From positions 1 through 47,979 of the forward strand of contig MEEF01000014.1 in the NCBI GenBank assembly GCA_001724355.1: a DNA stretch of 47,979 nt, read 5' to 3'. Of this stretch, positions 17,647 to 25,870 are shown one piece after another. The stretch's first letter is position 1. Each line of letters starts with the position of its first letter. Source of the stretch: Mesorhizobium sp. SCN 65-20 (GTDB lineage: Bacteria; Pseudomonadota; Alphaproteobacteria; Rhizobiales; Rhizobiaceae). The notes under the pieces are model-generated. The model did no database searches. It worked only from the letters and a program-made list of their open reading frames with translations, and was not told the origin of the DNA. The position numbers and the translations under genes were made by a program.

Positions 17647-18006
17647 ATGACGCGAGCTCTTTCGAACGATCTTCGTGAGCGTGTTGTGGGTGCGGTTCAG
17701 GCGGGCGATAGCTGCCGGACGGTGGCGGCGCGGTTTGGCGTTGCGGTGTCCTCGGTGGTGAAGTGGTCGCAGCGCTATCGCGCGACCGGGTCGGTGGCGC
17801 CGGGCAAGATGGGCAGCCATCGCAAACGCATTCTGGAGCCGCATCGGGCGTTCATCGTGGAGCGGATCAACCAGACGTCGCATCTGTCGCTGCATGGGCT
17901 GAAGGCGGAACTGGCGGCGCGCGGGGTGAAGGTGTCGCACGACACGGTGTGGCAGTTCCTGCGGCGCGAGGGGCTCAGGTTCAAAAAAAACACTGTTCGC
18001 GCTTGA
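17647..18006 (+). CDS. IS630 transposase, first frame (OrfA, DNA-binding part)
   Basis: From the ATG at 17647 the product is 119 residues, beginning [20 protein letters not shown]. It holds a helix-turn-helix (about residues 18-45: [20 protein letters not shown]) and a second winged-helix-like part ([20 protein letters not shown]), the paired-domain-like DNA-binding region of IS630 transposases. The frame ends shortly after the A8 run at 17983-17990. The catalytic domain continues in the next frame. On its own it may act as a regulator or inhibitor of transposition, which is inference. An in-frame start further upstream would use the left end of the element. Confidence 0.88.
   Translation: MTRALSNDLRERVVGAVQAGDSCRTVAARFGVAVSSVVKWSQRYRATGSVAPGKMGSHRKRILEPHRAFIVERINQTSHLSLHGLKAELAARGVKVSHDTVWQFLRREGLRFKKNTVRA
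17983..17990 (+). other. A8 run where the transposase must change frame
   Basis: Eight A residues follow TTC in the OrfA frame. Reading without a shift gives AAA AAA AAC ACT and a stop at 18004. Skipping one A gives AAA AAA ACA CTG TTC GCG, which continues into OrfB. The needed change is +1, equal to losing one A. It could be ribosomal slippage or RNA polymerase slippage on the A-run, both used by insertion sequences, or a disabling mutation. Confidence 0.7.
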
Positions 18007-18082
18007 GCAGGCCCGCACCGACATCGCGCGGCGGCGACATCGCTGGCGTTCGTGGCAGGCCGGCCTCGACCCGCGGCGGCTG

Positions 18083-18595
18083 GTGTTCATCGACGAGACC
18101 TGGATCAAGACCAACATGGCGCCGCTGCGCGGCTGGGGACCGAGAGGCAAGCCGCTGCGCGGCTTTGCCCCGCATGGCCACTGGCGCACGCTGACCTTCC
18201 TCGGAGCCCTGCGCTTCGACCGGCTCGCCGCCCCTTGCGTCTTCGACGGGCCGATCAACGGCACATGCTTTCGCGCCTATGTCGAGCAGCAACTCGTGCC
18301 GGTGCTCGCACCCGGCGACATCGTCGTCATGGACAATCTCGGCTCCCACAAGGCCGCAGCCATCCGTCAGGCGATCCGTGCCGCCGGAGCCAGGCTCTGG
18401 TACCTGCCGCCTTACTCGCCCGACCTCAACCCGATCGAACAGGCCTTCGCCAAGATCAAGCATTGGATGCGACATGCCCAGAAGCGGACCGTCGACGAGA
18501 CATGGCGACACATCGGCAGCCTCGTCTCTTCAATCGAACCCGCCGAATGCGCCAACTACTTCGAAAATGCAGGATACGCTTCTGTCAAAAGCTGA
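18083..18595 (+). CDS. IS630 transposase, second frame (OrfB, DDE catalytic part)
   Basis: This frame encodes the catalytic DDE domain. The three acidic motifs are all present: FIDETW (first Asp), [10 protein letters not shown] (second Asp) and [17 protein letters not shown] (Glu), so the active site looks intact. The frame is open back to the A8 run (17984 on), joining OrfA with one base skipped; the fused protein would be about 315 residues, the normal IS630 transposase size. The GTG at 18083 is merely the first start codon in this frame, and a separate start there is unlikely. It ends eight bases before the right end of the element. Confidence 0.85.
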   Translation: MFIDETWIKTNMAPLRGWGPRGKPLRGFAPHGHWRTLTFLGALRFDRLAAPCVFDGPINGTCFRAYVEQQLVPVLAPGDIVVMDNLGSHKAAAIRQAIRAAGARLWYLPPYSPDLNPIEQAFAKIKHWMRHAQKRTVDETWRHIGSLVSSIEPAECANYFENAGYASVKS

Positions 18596-18602
18596 AGGGC
18601 TC
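18576..18602 (-). repeat. Right terminal inverted repeat of the IS630 element
   Basis: Read on the minus strand it begins GAGCCCTTC and matches the left end at 17 of 27 positions. TA follows it at 18603-18604. Its inner part overlaps the last codons of OrfB. Confidence 0.65.
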
Positions 18603-18622
18603 TAGCAAATCCAGCGAGAGAC

Positions 18623-18651
18623 AAAAAAAGCCCCGTCGCCGGGGCTTTTTT
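18623..18651 (-). terminator. Two-way intrinsic terminator of clpA and the cyclase/IS side
   Basis: The arms gcccc and ggggc pair around a gtcgcc loop, flanked by a run of A before and T after, so each strand shows a hairpin followed by at least six T. It sits 11 bases past the clpA stop on the minus strand and after the IS element on the plus strand. This is the clearest intrinsic terminator in the window. Confidence 0.9.
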
Positions 18652-18661
18652 CTTAGTCTTG

Positions 18662-21130
18662 TCAGCCCTTTCGAGGCAGTTGCGGAACCAGGCTGCGCTT
18701 GCCCCCGTCCTTGCCCTTGGGCTCGTTCCTGGGCTTCGCCGACACCTTCTTGGCGACTGTTTTCTTGGCCGCGGGACGCTTGAGCTTGGGCCTGTCGGCC
18801 GGCTCCTCCTTCTTCGGCTTGACCGGCACCTCGTCGGCGACGGTCTCGAGCTTGAGGCCCGTCTCGCCGGTGTCCTTCTTCTCGACCGTCACACGAACCG
18901 TGCCGCCCTTCTTGAGCTTGCCGAAGAGCACTTCGTCCGCCAGCGGCTTCTTGATGTGCTCCTGGATGACACGGCCGAGCGGACGGGCGCCCATGCGCTC
19001 GTCGTAGCCCTTGTCGGCCAGCCAGGCGATGGCCTCTTCCGACAGGTCGAAAGTGACGCCACGCTCGGACAGCTGGGTCTCCAGCTGCATGACGAACTTC
19101 TGCACGACCTGGTGCACGACCGGCACCGGCAGCGAGCCGAACGGGATGATGGCATCGAGACGGTTGCGGAACTCCGGCGAGAACAGCCGGTTGATCGCTT
19201 CCATGTCGTCGCCTTCGCGCTTGGACGAGCCGAAGCCGATTGCGGCCCTCGCCATGTCGGAGGCGCCCGCATTCGTGGTCATGATGAGGATCACGTTGCG
19301 GAAGTCGATCTGCTTGCCGTTGTGGTCGGTCAGCTTGCCGTGGTCCATGACCTGCAACAGGATGTTGAACAGGTCCGGATGGGCCTTCTCGACCTCATCG
19401 AGCAGCAGCACGCAATGCGGATGCTGGTCGACGCCGTCGGTCAACAGCCCGCCTTGGTCGAAGCCGACATAGCCGGGAGGCGCACCGATAAGCCGGCTGA
19501 CGGTGTGGCGCTCCATGTACTCCGACATGTCGAAGCGCAGCAGTTCGACGCCGAGCGAGGCGGCAAGCTGCTTGGCAACCTCGGTCTTGCCGACGCCGGT
19601 CGGTCCCGAGAACAGGTAGGAGCCGATCGGCTTCTCAGGTTCGCGCAGGCCGGCACGCGCCAGCTTGATCGATGCGGCAAGCGCCTCGATCGCCGTATCC
19701 TGGCCGTAGACGACGCGCTTGAGTTCAGCCTCGAGGCTGGCAAGCACCTTCTCGTCGTCGGCGGAGACCGTCTTCGGCGGAATGCGCGCCATCGTGGCAA
19801 CAGTCGCCTCGATCTCCCTGATGCCGATGGTCTTCTTGCGCTTGTTCTCCGGCAGGAGCATCTGCGAGGCCCCAGTCTCGTCGATCACGTCGATCGCCTT
19901 GTCGGGCAGCTTGCGGTCGTTGATGTAGCGAGCCGAGAGTTCCACCGCGGCCTTGATGGCCTCGTTGGTGTATTTCACCTTGTGGAAGCTCTCATAATAG
20001 GGCTTCAGGCCCTTCATGATCTCGATGGCGTCATCGACCGTCGGCTCGTTCACGTCGATCTTCTGGAAGCGACGCACGAGCGCCCTGTCCTTCTCGAAGA
20101 ACTGGCGGAACTCCTTGTAGGTGGTCGAGCCGATGCAGCGGATGGTGCCCGAAGACAGCGCCGGCTTGAGCAGGTTGGAGGCATCCATCGCCCCGCCCGA
20201 AGTCGCGCCGGCGCCGATCACCGTATGGATCTCGTCGATGAACAGGACCGCGCCCGCATATTCCTCGAGTTCCTTGACGACCTGCTTCAGACGCTCCTCG
20301 AAGTCGCCGCGATAACGTGTGCCGGCGAGAAGCGTGCCCATGTCGAGGGCGAAGATTGTGGCGTCCTCGAGCACTTCCGGCACATCGCCCTCGACGATGC
20401 GCTTGGCGAGACCCTCGGCGATCGCAGTCTTGCCGACGCCGGGATCGCCCACATAGAGCGGGTTGTTCTTGGACCGCCGGCAAAGCACCTGGATGGTGCG
20501 GTTGATCTCGGCCTCGCGCCCGATCAGCGGATCGATCTTGCCTGCGCGCGCCTTGGCATTGAGATTGACGCAGTAGGCCGTCAGCGCGTCCTGCTGCTTC
20601 TTGTTCTTGGCATTGTCCTCGCTCTGCTCGTTGTTGGAGCCGTGCTGCTCCTCGTCCGCGCCGCGCGGGCTGCGGCTCTCGGAAGCGCCGGGGCGCTTGG
20701 CGATACCGTGCGAGATGTAGTTGACCGCGTCGTAACGGGTCATCTGCTGTTCCTGCAGGAAATAGGCGGCGTGGCTCTCGCGCTCGGCGAAGATGGCGAC
20801 GAGCACGTTGGCGCCGGACACTTCCTCGCGGCCGGATGACTGTACATGGATCACCGCGCGCTGGATGACGCGCTGGAACCCGGCCGTCGGCTTGGAGTCC
20901 TCGTCGTAACCGGTAACGAGGTTGTCGAGTTCGGTGTCTATATAGGTCAGCACCGTCTGACGCAGTTCATCGAGGTCGACGTTGCAGGCGCGCATAACGG
21001 CGGCCGCTTCGTTGTCGTCGATGAGTGCGAGCAGCAGGTGCTCCAGCGTTGCATATTCGTGGTGACGTTCGTTTGCGAGCGTCAGCGCCTGGTGCAGCGC
21101 CTTTTCGAGGCCTTGGGAGAAAGCCGGCAT
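18662..21130 (-). CDS. clpA: ClpA, AAA+ unfoldase of the ClpAP protease
   Basis: ClpA unfolds substrates and feeds them to the ClpP peptidase. The 822-residue protein has a Clp N domain (residues 1-145), first AAA module with Walker A GDPGVGKT (about 228-235), second AAA module with GPTGVGKT (about 500-510), and a C-terminal D2-small domain. The N domain is the ClpS docking site, in keeping with clpS eight bases upstream. It carries an unusual tail of about 60 residues rich in lysine and proline ([20 protein letters not shown] and onward), beyond the usual ClpA end of about 760. It is probably disordered. The start is an ATG. Transcription ends at the hairpin at 18623-18651. Confidence 0.97.
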   Translation of the reverse strand: MPAFSQGLEKALHQALTLANERHHEYATLEHLLLALIDDNEAAAVMRACNVDLDELRQTVLTYIDTELDNLVTGYDEDSKPTAGFQRVIQRAVIHVQSSGREEVSGANVLVAIFAERESHAAYFLQEQQMTRYDAVNYISHGIAKRPGASESRSPRGADEEQHGSNNEQSEDNAKNKKQQDALTAYCVNLNAKARAGKIDPLIGREAEINRTIQVLCRRSKNNPLYVGDPGVGKTAIAEGLAKRIVEGDVPEVLEDATIFALDMGTLLAGTRYRGDFEERLKQVVKELEEYAGAVLFIDEIHTVIGAGATSGGAMDASNLLKPALSSGTIRCIGSTTYKEFRQFFEKDRALVRRFQKIDVNEPTVDDAIEIMKGLKPYYESFHKVKYTNEAIKAAVELSARYINDRKLPDKAIDVIDETGASQMLLPENKRKKTIGIREIEATVATMARIPPKTVSADDEKVLASLEAELKRVVYGQDTAIEALAASIKLARAGLREPEKPIGSYLFSGPTGVGKTEVAKQLAASLGVELLRFDMSEYMERHTVSRLIGAPPGYVGFDQGGLLTDGVDQHPHCVLLLDEVEKAHPDLFNILLQVMDHGKLTDHNGKQIDFRNVILIMTTNAGASDMARAAIGFGSSKREGDDMEAINRLFSPEFRNRLDAIIPFGSLPVPVVHQVVQKFVMQLETQLSERGVTFDLSEEAIAWLADKGYDERMGARPLGRVIQEHIKKPLADEVLFGKLKKGGTVRVTVEKKDTGETGLKLETVADEVPVKPKKEEPADRPKLKRPAAKKTVAKKVSAKPRNEPKGKDGGKRSLVPQLPRKG

Positions 21131-21138
21131 TCAATACC

Positions 21139-21519
21139 TCACTTCTTCTCCATCACGCATTGCAGCGGATGCTGATTCTGTCGGGCGAAATCCATGACCT
21201 GAGACACTTTCGTCTCGGCCACTTCGTAGGTGTAGATCCCGCACTCGCCGACGCCGTGGTTGTGGACGTGCAGCATGATGCGGGTCGCGGCCTCTCTGTC
21301 CTTCTGGAAGAAGCGCTCGAGTACGTGAACGACGAACTCCATCGGGGTGTAGTCATCATTGAGAATGAGCACGCGATAAAGACTCGGCCGCTTCGTCTTG
21401 GTTTTCGAGCGCGTGATGACGGCGGTGCTACGGCCTGTGCCGTTGCCTCCCTCGTCACCGTTCTGCATCCGCGCCACGTCAAGATCCGTGGCCTGCAAGC
21501 CTCTCGTCACGCTGGTCAT
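21139..21519 (-). CDS. clpS: ClpS, N-degron adaptor of ClpA
   Basis: ClpS binds proteins with bulky N-terminal residues and hands them to ClpA. The core is unmistakable: [20 protein letters not shown], then the [19 protein letters not shown] stretch that lines the N-degron pocket. The end is LQCVMEKK. A disordered N-terminal stretch (about 45 residues, lysine- and threonine-rich) precedes it, as in other alphaproteobacteria. The start is uncertain. A TTG at 21531, the ATG at 21519 and an ATG at 21468 are all in frame, and none has an ideal ribosome binding site. I chose the ATG at 21519 (126 residues). It lies eight bases before clpA, forming an operon. Confidence 0.93.
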   Translation of the reverse strand: MTSVTRGLQATDLDVARMQNGDEGGNGTGRSTAVITRSKTKTKRPSLYRVLILNDDYTPMEFVVHVLERFFQKDREAATRIMLHVHNHGVGECGIYTYEVAETKVSQVMDFARQNQHPLQCVMEKK

Positions 21520-21660
21520 GCCCTTCGTCAATTCAGACCCAACCCCTCATGTAGGTGTCACCGGGAGGATTTTAAGCCCTTCTAACGTGCTGACAATATG
21601 GCCGGGGCCAACCCGAGGCGATTTACCCCCATCGTGGTAAGGATCGCGCCACGGCCAATG

Positions 21661-21692
21661 CAAAAAACCCGGCTGCGCTGACGCAACCGGGT
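21661..21692 (-). terminator. Intrinsic terminator of the phasin gene
   Basis: The arms acccgg-ctgcg and cgcaa-ccgggt (21667-21677 and 21682-21692) pair with one mismatch around a ctga loop. On the minus strand the hairpin is followed by six T. It stands 50 bases after the phasin stop. Confidence 0.85.
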
Positions 21693-21699
21693 CCATGCT

Positions 21700-21719
21700 G
21701 GCGGATCCTAGGATCCGCC
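21700..21719. repeat. Perfect 20-bp palindrome after the phasin gene
   Basis: GGCGGATCCT followed at once by its own reverse complement AGGATCCGCC. It lies between the phasin stop and the terminator. With no loop it is either a protein-binding palindrome or a tight hairpin in RNA. I know of no factor for it. Confidence 0.6.
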
Positions 21720-21741
21720 CCCCACTACAGGGTTTCAGCCG

Positions 21742-22071
21742 TTACTTCGCCTTGGCGACGAGCGCCTCGAAGGGCTTGTAGGCTTCCTTGGCGAGTTCGG
21801 CATAGAGCTCGCCCAGCTTGGTCGCCTCGGCGACAAAGCCCTCGTACGTCTGCTTGGCGTAGTCGGTCTGAATCTCGATGGCCTTCTCGAACGACTTCAC
21901 GCCGATCAGCTTCTCGAAGGTGGCGGCACCGGTTTCGAAGCTCTTCTTGGTGTAGTCGGTCGTTTCGGTTGCGATCGCCTGGGCACTCTTGGAGAGCGAT
22001 GCGAAGCTCTTCAGGCCGGTGTCCACGAATTCCTTGCCGTACTTGCTGAAATCTTCATAGGTCTGAGTCAT
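21742..22071 (-). CDS. Phasin family protein
   Basis: Phasins coat polyhydroxyalkanoate granules and control their size. The 109-residue protein begins MTQTYEDFSKYGKEFVDTGL. It is almost wholly amphipathic helix, with the phasin repeat pattern (SFASLSKSAQAIATETTDYT, KSFEKAIEIQTDYAKQTYEG). There is no cysteine and no signal peptide. The start is the ATG at 22071; an upstream in-frame start would read through the operator region and add unrelated residues. It has its own terminator and a palindromic operator candidate upstream, so it appears to be an independent unit. A small number of phasins act in other roles, so granule coating is inferred from the family. Confidence 0.9.
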   Translation of the reverse strand: MTQTYEDFSKYGKEFVDTGLKSFASLSKSAQAIATETTDYTKKSFETGAATFEKLIGVKSFEKAIEIQTDYAKQTYEGFVAEATKLGELYAELAKEAYKPFEALVAKAK

Positions 22072-22110
22072 CGCTGCATCCTTTTGGGTTGAGAGCGCTG
22101 CGCTATGCGA

Positions 22111-22146
22111 TTGTGCGATGCAGCCTAGGTATTGTGCATCGCACAA
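22111..22146 (-). promoter_or_regulatory. Candidate operator of the phasin gene (two palindromic sites)
   Basis: The bases TTGTGCATCGCACAA (22132-22146) form a perfect palindrome with a 3-base centre. A second copy, TTGTGCGATGCAGCC (22111-22125), keeps one half exactly. Their centres are 21 bases apart, two helix turns. Together they also give an 11-base inverted repeat. They stand 40-75 bases before the phasin start, where a repressor would act. The known phasin repressor is PhaR (AniA in rhizobia); that it binds here is inference. Confidence 0.6.
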
Positions 22147-22330
22147 AATGTCAACTGACCCAGGGGAATTTCGCTCGCCTCTGTCCCGTAAAGTTCGACT
22201 AAAGCCAGAGCAAAAGTGTGAACGAGCCGGTTACCATAAACGGATTGGTAACGCTGGGACCCTAGTGTGCGCCGATACGGGGCCGGAACCTTTGCCGCCC
22301 CTCATGCAACGATAAATCAAGGGTCTAACA

Positions 22331-23833
22331 GTGCGTCAGGCGTTGCCAGGTAAAGTCTTCAAGGCGGCTATCTCATTCAAATCATTCATGACTTTCGCCC
22401 TCGCCGCAGCGATCGGCCTGGCGACGGTTGCGCCTTCTTCGGCAGCGAAAGACAGCAGGTACGCAGCGATCGTGATCGACGCGAACACCGGCAAGGTGCT
22501 GCATCAGTCCAATGCGGATTCCCGCCGCTATCCGGCGTCGCTGACCAAGATGATGACGCTCTACCTGACGTTCGAGGCGCTCTCGCGCGGCAAGATCAAC
22601 AAGAACACCAAGGTGGTGTTCTCGCAGAACGCCGCAGCCGAGCCGCCGACCAAGATCGGCGTCAAGGCCGGCAACTCGATCACCGTCGAGACGGCGATAC
22701 TGTCGCTCATCACCCGCTCGGCCAACGACGCCTCGACCGCGCTCGGCGAGATGATCGCCGGCTCGGAGGAGAACTTCGCCCGCATGATGACCGCCAAGGC
22801 CCGCGGCCTCGGCATGAAGAACACTGTCTTCCGCAACGCCAACGGCCTGCCCAATACCGGCCAGTTCACCACCGCGCGCGACATGGCCACGCTCGGCATC
22901 GCGCTGCGTGAGCACTTCCCGCAGTACTACGGCTATTTCTCCACCCGCTCTTTCGCCTACGGCCGCCAGCGCATTGCCAATCACAATCGCCTGCTCGGCC
23001 GTGTGAAGGGCGTGGACGGCATCAAGACCGGCTATACCCGCGCTTCCGGCTTCAATCTCGTGTCCTCGGTGCAGGACGGCAACCGCAGCCTGGTCGCAGT
23101 AGTCATGGGCGGCGCCAGCGGCGCGAGCCGCGACAACAAGATGGCCGAACTGATCAAGACCTACCTGCCGCGCGGCTCGACGCGCGACGGCGGCGCCCTG
23201 GTGGCAAAGGCCGATACGGCCGAGCCCATGCTCGCCAAGGTCGCCCTGCCGAAGAACGACGTGCCCACTCCGGATTTCCGCCCGCAGGCTGAAGAGGCCA
23301 TTGAGGTCGCCGAAGTCGCGACGGACGATGAAGTCGCCATCGACGAGGTCGCTATGGACGCCGAGGTCGCGCCGGTCGCCATCCCCGCGCCCAAGCCCAC
23401 CATCGGCCTGACCGCACAGCCCAAGATCGCCATGGCCTCTGCAGAGCGCTTCGGCCGCAACATTCCGTTCCAGATCCGCAAGCCGAAGGAAGCCATCCCG
23501 ACGACTGCCGCCGAGGCTGTCGAGCAGGCCTATGCGCAGCCCGAGCAGGCTCCTGCCGTCGACGCCTTCAAGACCGCCTCGGTTCCGTCCGGCTGGGCCG
23601 TCCAGGTCGCCTCGTCGCCGAGCGACGCCGAAGCCCGCTCGATCCTCGAAAAGACCGCCAAGCAGGCGCCGCGGGTTCTCGCCGACGCCTCCGCATACAC
23701 GGTTCCGTTCGAGAAGGGCGGCGTGACCTACTTCCGCGCCCGCTTTGCCGGTTTCGAAACGAAGGACGCAGCCTGGAAGGCGTGCAACGCCCTGAAGAAG
23801 CAGAAGGTCTCCTGCTACGCCATCGAGCAGTAG
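22331..23833 (+). CDS. D-alanyl-D-alanine carboxypeptidase (PBP5/6 type) with C-terminal SPOR-like domain
   Basis: This periplasmic penicillin-binding protein trims the last D-alanine from peptidoglycan stems. The 500-residue protein has a signal peptide (to about residue 39, cleavage near SSAA). The transpeptidase-fold motifs are Ser70-Leu-Thr-Lys73, Ser130-Ala-Asn132 and Lys232-Thr-Gly234, so the active site is complete. A long linker follows with an acidic run of repeated EVA units (about residues 320-350). The C-terminal region (about 420-500) shows the pattern of a SPOR domain, which binds denuded glycan at division sites. The start is GTG at 22331, with AAGGG about eight bases before it. 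Confidence 0.93.
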   Translation: MRQALPGKVFKAAISFKSFMTFALAAAIGLATVAPSSAAKDSRYAAIVIDANTGKVLHQSNADSRRYPASLTKMMTLYLTFEALSRGKINKNTKVVFSQNAAAEPPTKIGVKAGNSITVETAILSLITRSANDASTALGEMIAGSEENFARMMTAKARGLGMKNTVFRNANGLPNTGQFTTARDMATLGIALREHFPQYYGYFSTRSFAYGRQRIANHNRLLGRVKGVDGIKTGYTRASGFNLVSSVQDGNRSLVAVVMGGASGASRDNKMAELIKTYLPRGSTRDGGALVAKADTAEPMLAKVALPKNDVPTPDFRPQAEEAIEVAEVATDDEVAIDEVAMDAEVAPVAIPAPKPTIGLTAQPKIAMASAERFGRNIPFQIRKPKEAIPTTAAEAVEQAYAQPEQAPAVDAFKTASVPSGWAVQVASSPSDAEARSILEKTAKQAPRVLADASAYTVPFEKGGVTYFRARFAGFETKDAAWKACNALKKQKVSCYAIEQ

Positions 23834-23880
23834 CGGGCGGCCGCCCCAACTCCTGGGAAAGTAGTGTGTCGAAGGAGAAG

Positions 23881-24576
23881 TTAGTGATGATCGGAGAGAA
23901 GGACGTCCTTGGCTTCGTTGATCCGCGCCGCGAGGAAGGACGAGCCGCCCAGATCGGGATGCAGGCGCTGAATCAATCGACGATGCGCCTTGCGGACATC
24001 CGCCGCGGCGGCCCCCGCTTCAAGACCAAGGATCTTGTAGGCCTCCTCCTTAGTCATGGCGCCCGAACCTGGCGCAACACGCTGCCCGTCGTTTCGGTCC
24101 GCCTTCGCGTCTTCGCGCCAGACGGGAAACCGGCTGTCAAGATAGGTCTCAAGTAACTGCCGGCTCTCCGGGTCCCCGGAGAGCTCCTGGTACAGCGCCT
24201 TCAATTCGATCAGGCCCAACGAGGCCAGCGATTTGCCTTCCTGGCGTCCAGCCAGGACCAGTCCTTGCAGGGCTCCGGTGTCGTGGTCGAGCTCCATTTC
24301 CAGCGCGGCGGTGCGGACCGTGGAACGCCGCCCCGGTGTTTTCGTAGCGTTGCGAATGCGCTTGCCCGATGCGTACCAGGCCAGCGCCGCCGAAATCAGA
24401 CCGCCGCCGACTGCGGCTCGCCCCAGCAACAGCAGCACCAGCCCGACTAGCCCCAGCAGCAGCGGGCCCGCCGTCTTCAGGGCGCGCGCGAGCACTGCTG
24501 CGTCGGCGCGCGCAAGGCCGATTGCAAGCACCGTCAGGACGAGCAGGACGGCAGCAATGATGCCGATGACTGTCAT
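23881..24576 (-). CDS. Membrane-anchored J-domain protein
   Basis: J-domain proteins stimulate the ATPase of a DnaK. The 231-residue product has one or two hydrophobic segments at the N-terminus (residues 2-22 and about 36-66), a central cytoplasmic part of about 100 residues rich in charged groups, and a J domain at the C-terminus (residues 175-231). It has the HPD motif (206-208, LHPDLGGS) and the final helix with DVLLSDHH. No glycine-rich or zinc region follows, so it is not DnaJ itself. Its ATG overlaps the stop of the VWA gene by four bases (ATGA), so the two are coupled. The longer frame upstream is VWA read out of frame. Confidence 0.85.
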   Translation of the reverse strand: MTVIGIIAAVLLVLTVLAIGLARADAAVLARALKTAGPLLLGLVGLVLLLLGRAAVGGGLISAALAWYASGKRIRNATKTPGRRSTVRTAALEMELDHDTGALQGLVLAGRQEGKSLASLGLIELKALYQELSGDPESRQLLETYLDSRFPVWREDAKADRNDGQRVAPGSGAMTKEEAYKILGLEAGAAAADVRKAHRRLIQRLHPDLGGSSFLAARINEAKDVLLSDHH

Positions 24577-25307
24577 GGGGACTTGCTGCCCCTCAGATGT
24601 TCGATCATCAGCAGATCCTCCGGCCGCCCCCTCGTTTCCAGCGCCTTGATGCCACCGGTGGCGAAGACCGCCACGGCCGAGAGCAGCTTGGACAACGCCG
24701 CAGCAGCCCGACGATCGAAGCGGAACCATGCCCCCTTCGACAAGCGGGCGATTTCCTTGAAAGCCTTCTCGGCAGCTGCGTCGTTGCCCTCCTGGAACAC
24801 GAAGGCAGGAACGCCGTGCAGTCCCAGCCGCCCGGCCTTCTCGGCCAGTTCGTCGATGTTCTCTTCCATCGCGTCGCCGATATAGACGAGCGCGTCAACC
24901 TTGGACCCAGCGGCCTCCTTGAGCGCGTGGCTGAGCACCTTGCCTAGTTGCGTCTGGCCACTGCGGCACTGGATGGAGGTCATCAGGCCTTTCAGCGCGC
25001 CGGTATCGGCCACGAATTTCGAAGCGCGGCACTCTCCCAGGCCGCGGAAGTAGACGAGTTGAACGTTTAGCCTGCCGGTCTTGCCGACAGCGTCGAACAT
25101 CTGGCCCTGCAACTCGCAGGCAAGGTCCCAGGTCGGCTGCCGGCTCATGGTGGCGTCGAGCGCCAGGATCAGGCGGCCATTGGCCTTGCCGGGCGTTGCC
25201 ACGGCGCGCGCCTGGCGCAGGAAGGCCTCGATCTCGGTCGCGTCGGACCGGCGCTCGGCCAAGGCAGGCTTCTTCGAAGGGGTGAGTGGCTTGCTGTCGT
25301 CGCTCAT
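24573..25307 (-). CDS. VWA-domain protein
   Basis: The 244-residue protein carries one von Willebrand A domain from about residue 45. The MIDAS metal-binding first loop is present as DATMS (in LALDATMSRQPTWD, the DxTxS variant), and a later GDAMEEN is a plausible third loop. VWA domains bind partner proteins through a metal. There is no signal peptide, so it is cytoplasmic. The start chosen is the ATG at 25307; a GTG directly before it is also possible. It is translationally coupled to the J-domain gene, so they probably act together, but the partner and job are unknown to me. DUF1489 precedes by 66 bases. Confidence 0.8.
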   Translation of the reverse strand: MSDDSKPLTPSKKPALAERRSDATEIEAFLRQARAVATPGKANGRLILALDATMSRQPTWDLACELQGQMFDAVGKTGRLNVQLVYFRGLGECRASKFVADTGALKGLMTSIQCRSGQTQLGKVLSHALKEAAGSKVDALVYIGDAMEENIDELAEKAGRLGLHGVPAFVFQEGNDAAAEKAFKEIARLSKGAWFRFDRRAAAALSKLLSAVAVFATGGIKALETRGRPEDLLMIEHLRGSKSP

Positions 25308-25373
25308 CACCCATCAAGATGTGGCGGCGCGAGCTGGGTTGCAAGCCTGGTGACCGCCCGGCTCGCGGGGCGC

Positions 25374-25811
25374 TCAGAGCAGGCCGAGCTCGGCCAGTTC
25401 CAAACGGAGTTTCGGCGGCATTTCAGCCAGCGCCGCATTGCCCTGGCCGAGATCTACCGGAGCATCCTCGGGTTTGAGGTAGCGCCAGCCCTGGAAGGCG
25501 CGCCGCGGCTGCCATTCGGTGCGCACCACCGTGGGCTCAAGCACCAGATGGCAGCGTCCGATGCCCTCCGAATCGGTAAACGGCCTGATCTCCAACAGGC
25601 TCTGGCGGCATTGCACGCTGCCCTTGATCACCCAGTAGAGCGAGCCGCCCGCCGTCAGTTCCTCGCCCCGCGTAGGCACCATGCGCGTGGTGTGAAACTG
25701 CTCCACCGGTTCGCCGGCGCGGCGGCGATCGTCGAGGCGGAAGGCAATCCATTCCTCGAGATCCTCGACGCTATCACAACCGACACAGAGCTTGATGAGA
25801 TTGAGCGACAT
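25374..25811 (-). CDS. DUF1489 family protein
   Basis: The 145-residue protein begins MSLNLIKLCVGCDSVEDLEE and has the features of the alphaproteobacterial DUF1489 family: HTTRMVPTRGEEL and GGSLYWVIKG in the middle, then the FQGWRYLKPEDAP stretch. The function is unknown; the family is highly conserved in the class and may bind RNA or a nucleotide, which is a guess. There is no signal peptide. The start is an ATG. It follows sdaA by 59 bases and leads the VWA and J-domain pair by 66 bases. Confidence 0.88.
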   Translation of the reverse strand: MSLNLIKLCVGCDSVEDLEEWIAFRLDDRRRAGEPVEQFHTTRMVPTRGEELTAGGSLYWVIKGSVQCRQSLLEIRPFTDSEGIGRCHLVLEPTVVRTEWQPRRAFQGWRYLKPEDAPVDLGQGNAALAEMPPKLRLELAELGLL

Positions 25812-25870
25812 GAGCCGAAACTAGTACTTGGGATCGCTGCGTTCAACGCCGGCCCGGGTTTTGCACAGGC

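Larger units (their letters stand above)
17556..18602 (+). mobile_element. IS630-family insertion sequence, about 1.05 kb
   Basis: The element is bounded by TA on both sides (17554-17555 and 18603-18604), the target duplicated by IS630/Tc1 elements. Its ends start GAGC and end GCTC and form an imperfect inverted repeat of about 27 bases (17 matches). Inside are two overlapping transposase frames joined at a run of eight A. It is inserted in the stop codon of the diguanylate cyclase, upstream of the terminator shared with clpA. The ends were set by eye; they rest on the inverted repeat and the TA rule agreeing. Confidence 0.85.

Noticed and set aside
17763..18194. Third frame in the IS630 element
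   Set aside because: It carries none of the transposase motifs and overlaps OrfA and OrfB.
18659..20839. 726-codon open frame on the plus strand opposite clpA
   Set aside because: Shadow of clpA, caused by third-position GC bias; clpA motifs are complete on the other strand.
22225..22260. GGTTACC and GGTAACG before the D,D-carboxypeptidase as an operator
   Set aside because: The arms are six bases with an 11-base gap; too weak to separate from chance without comparison.
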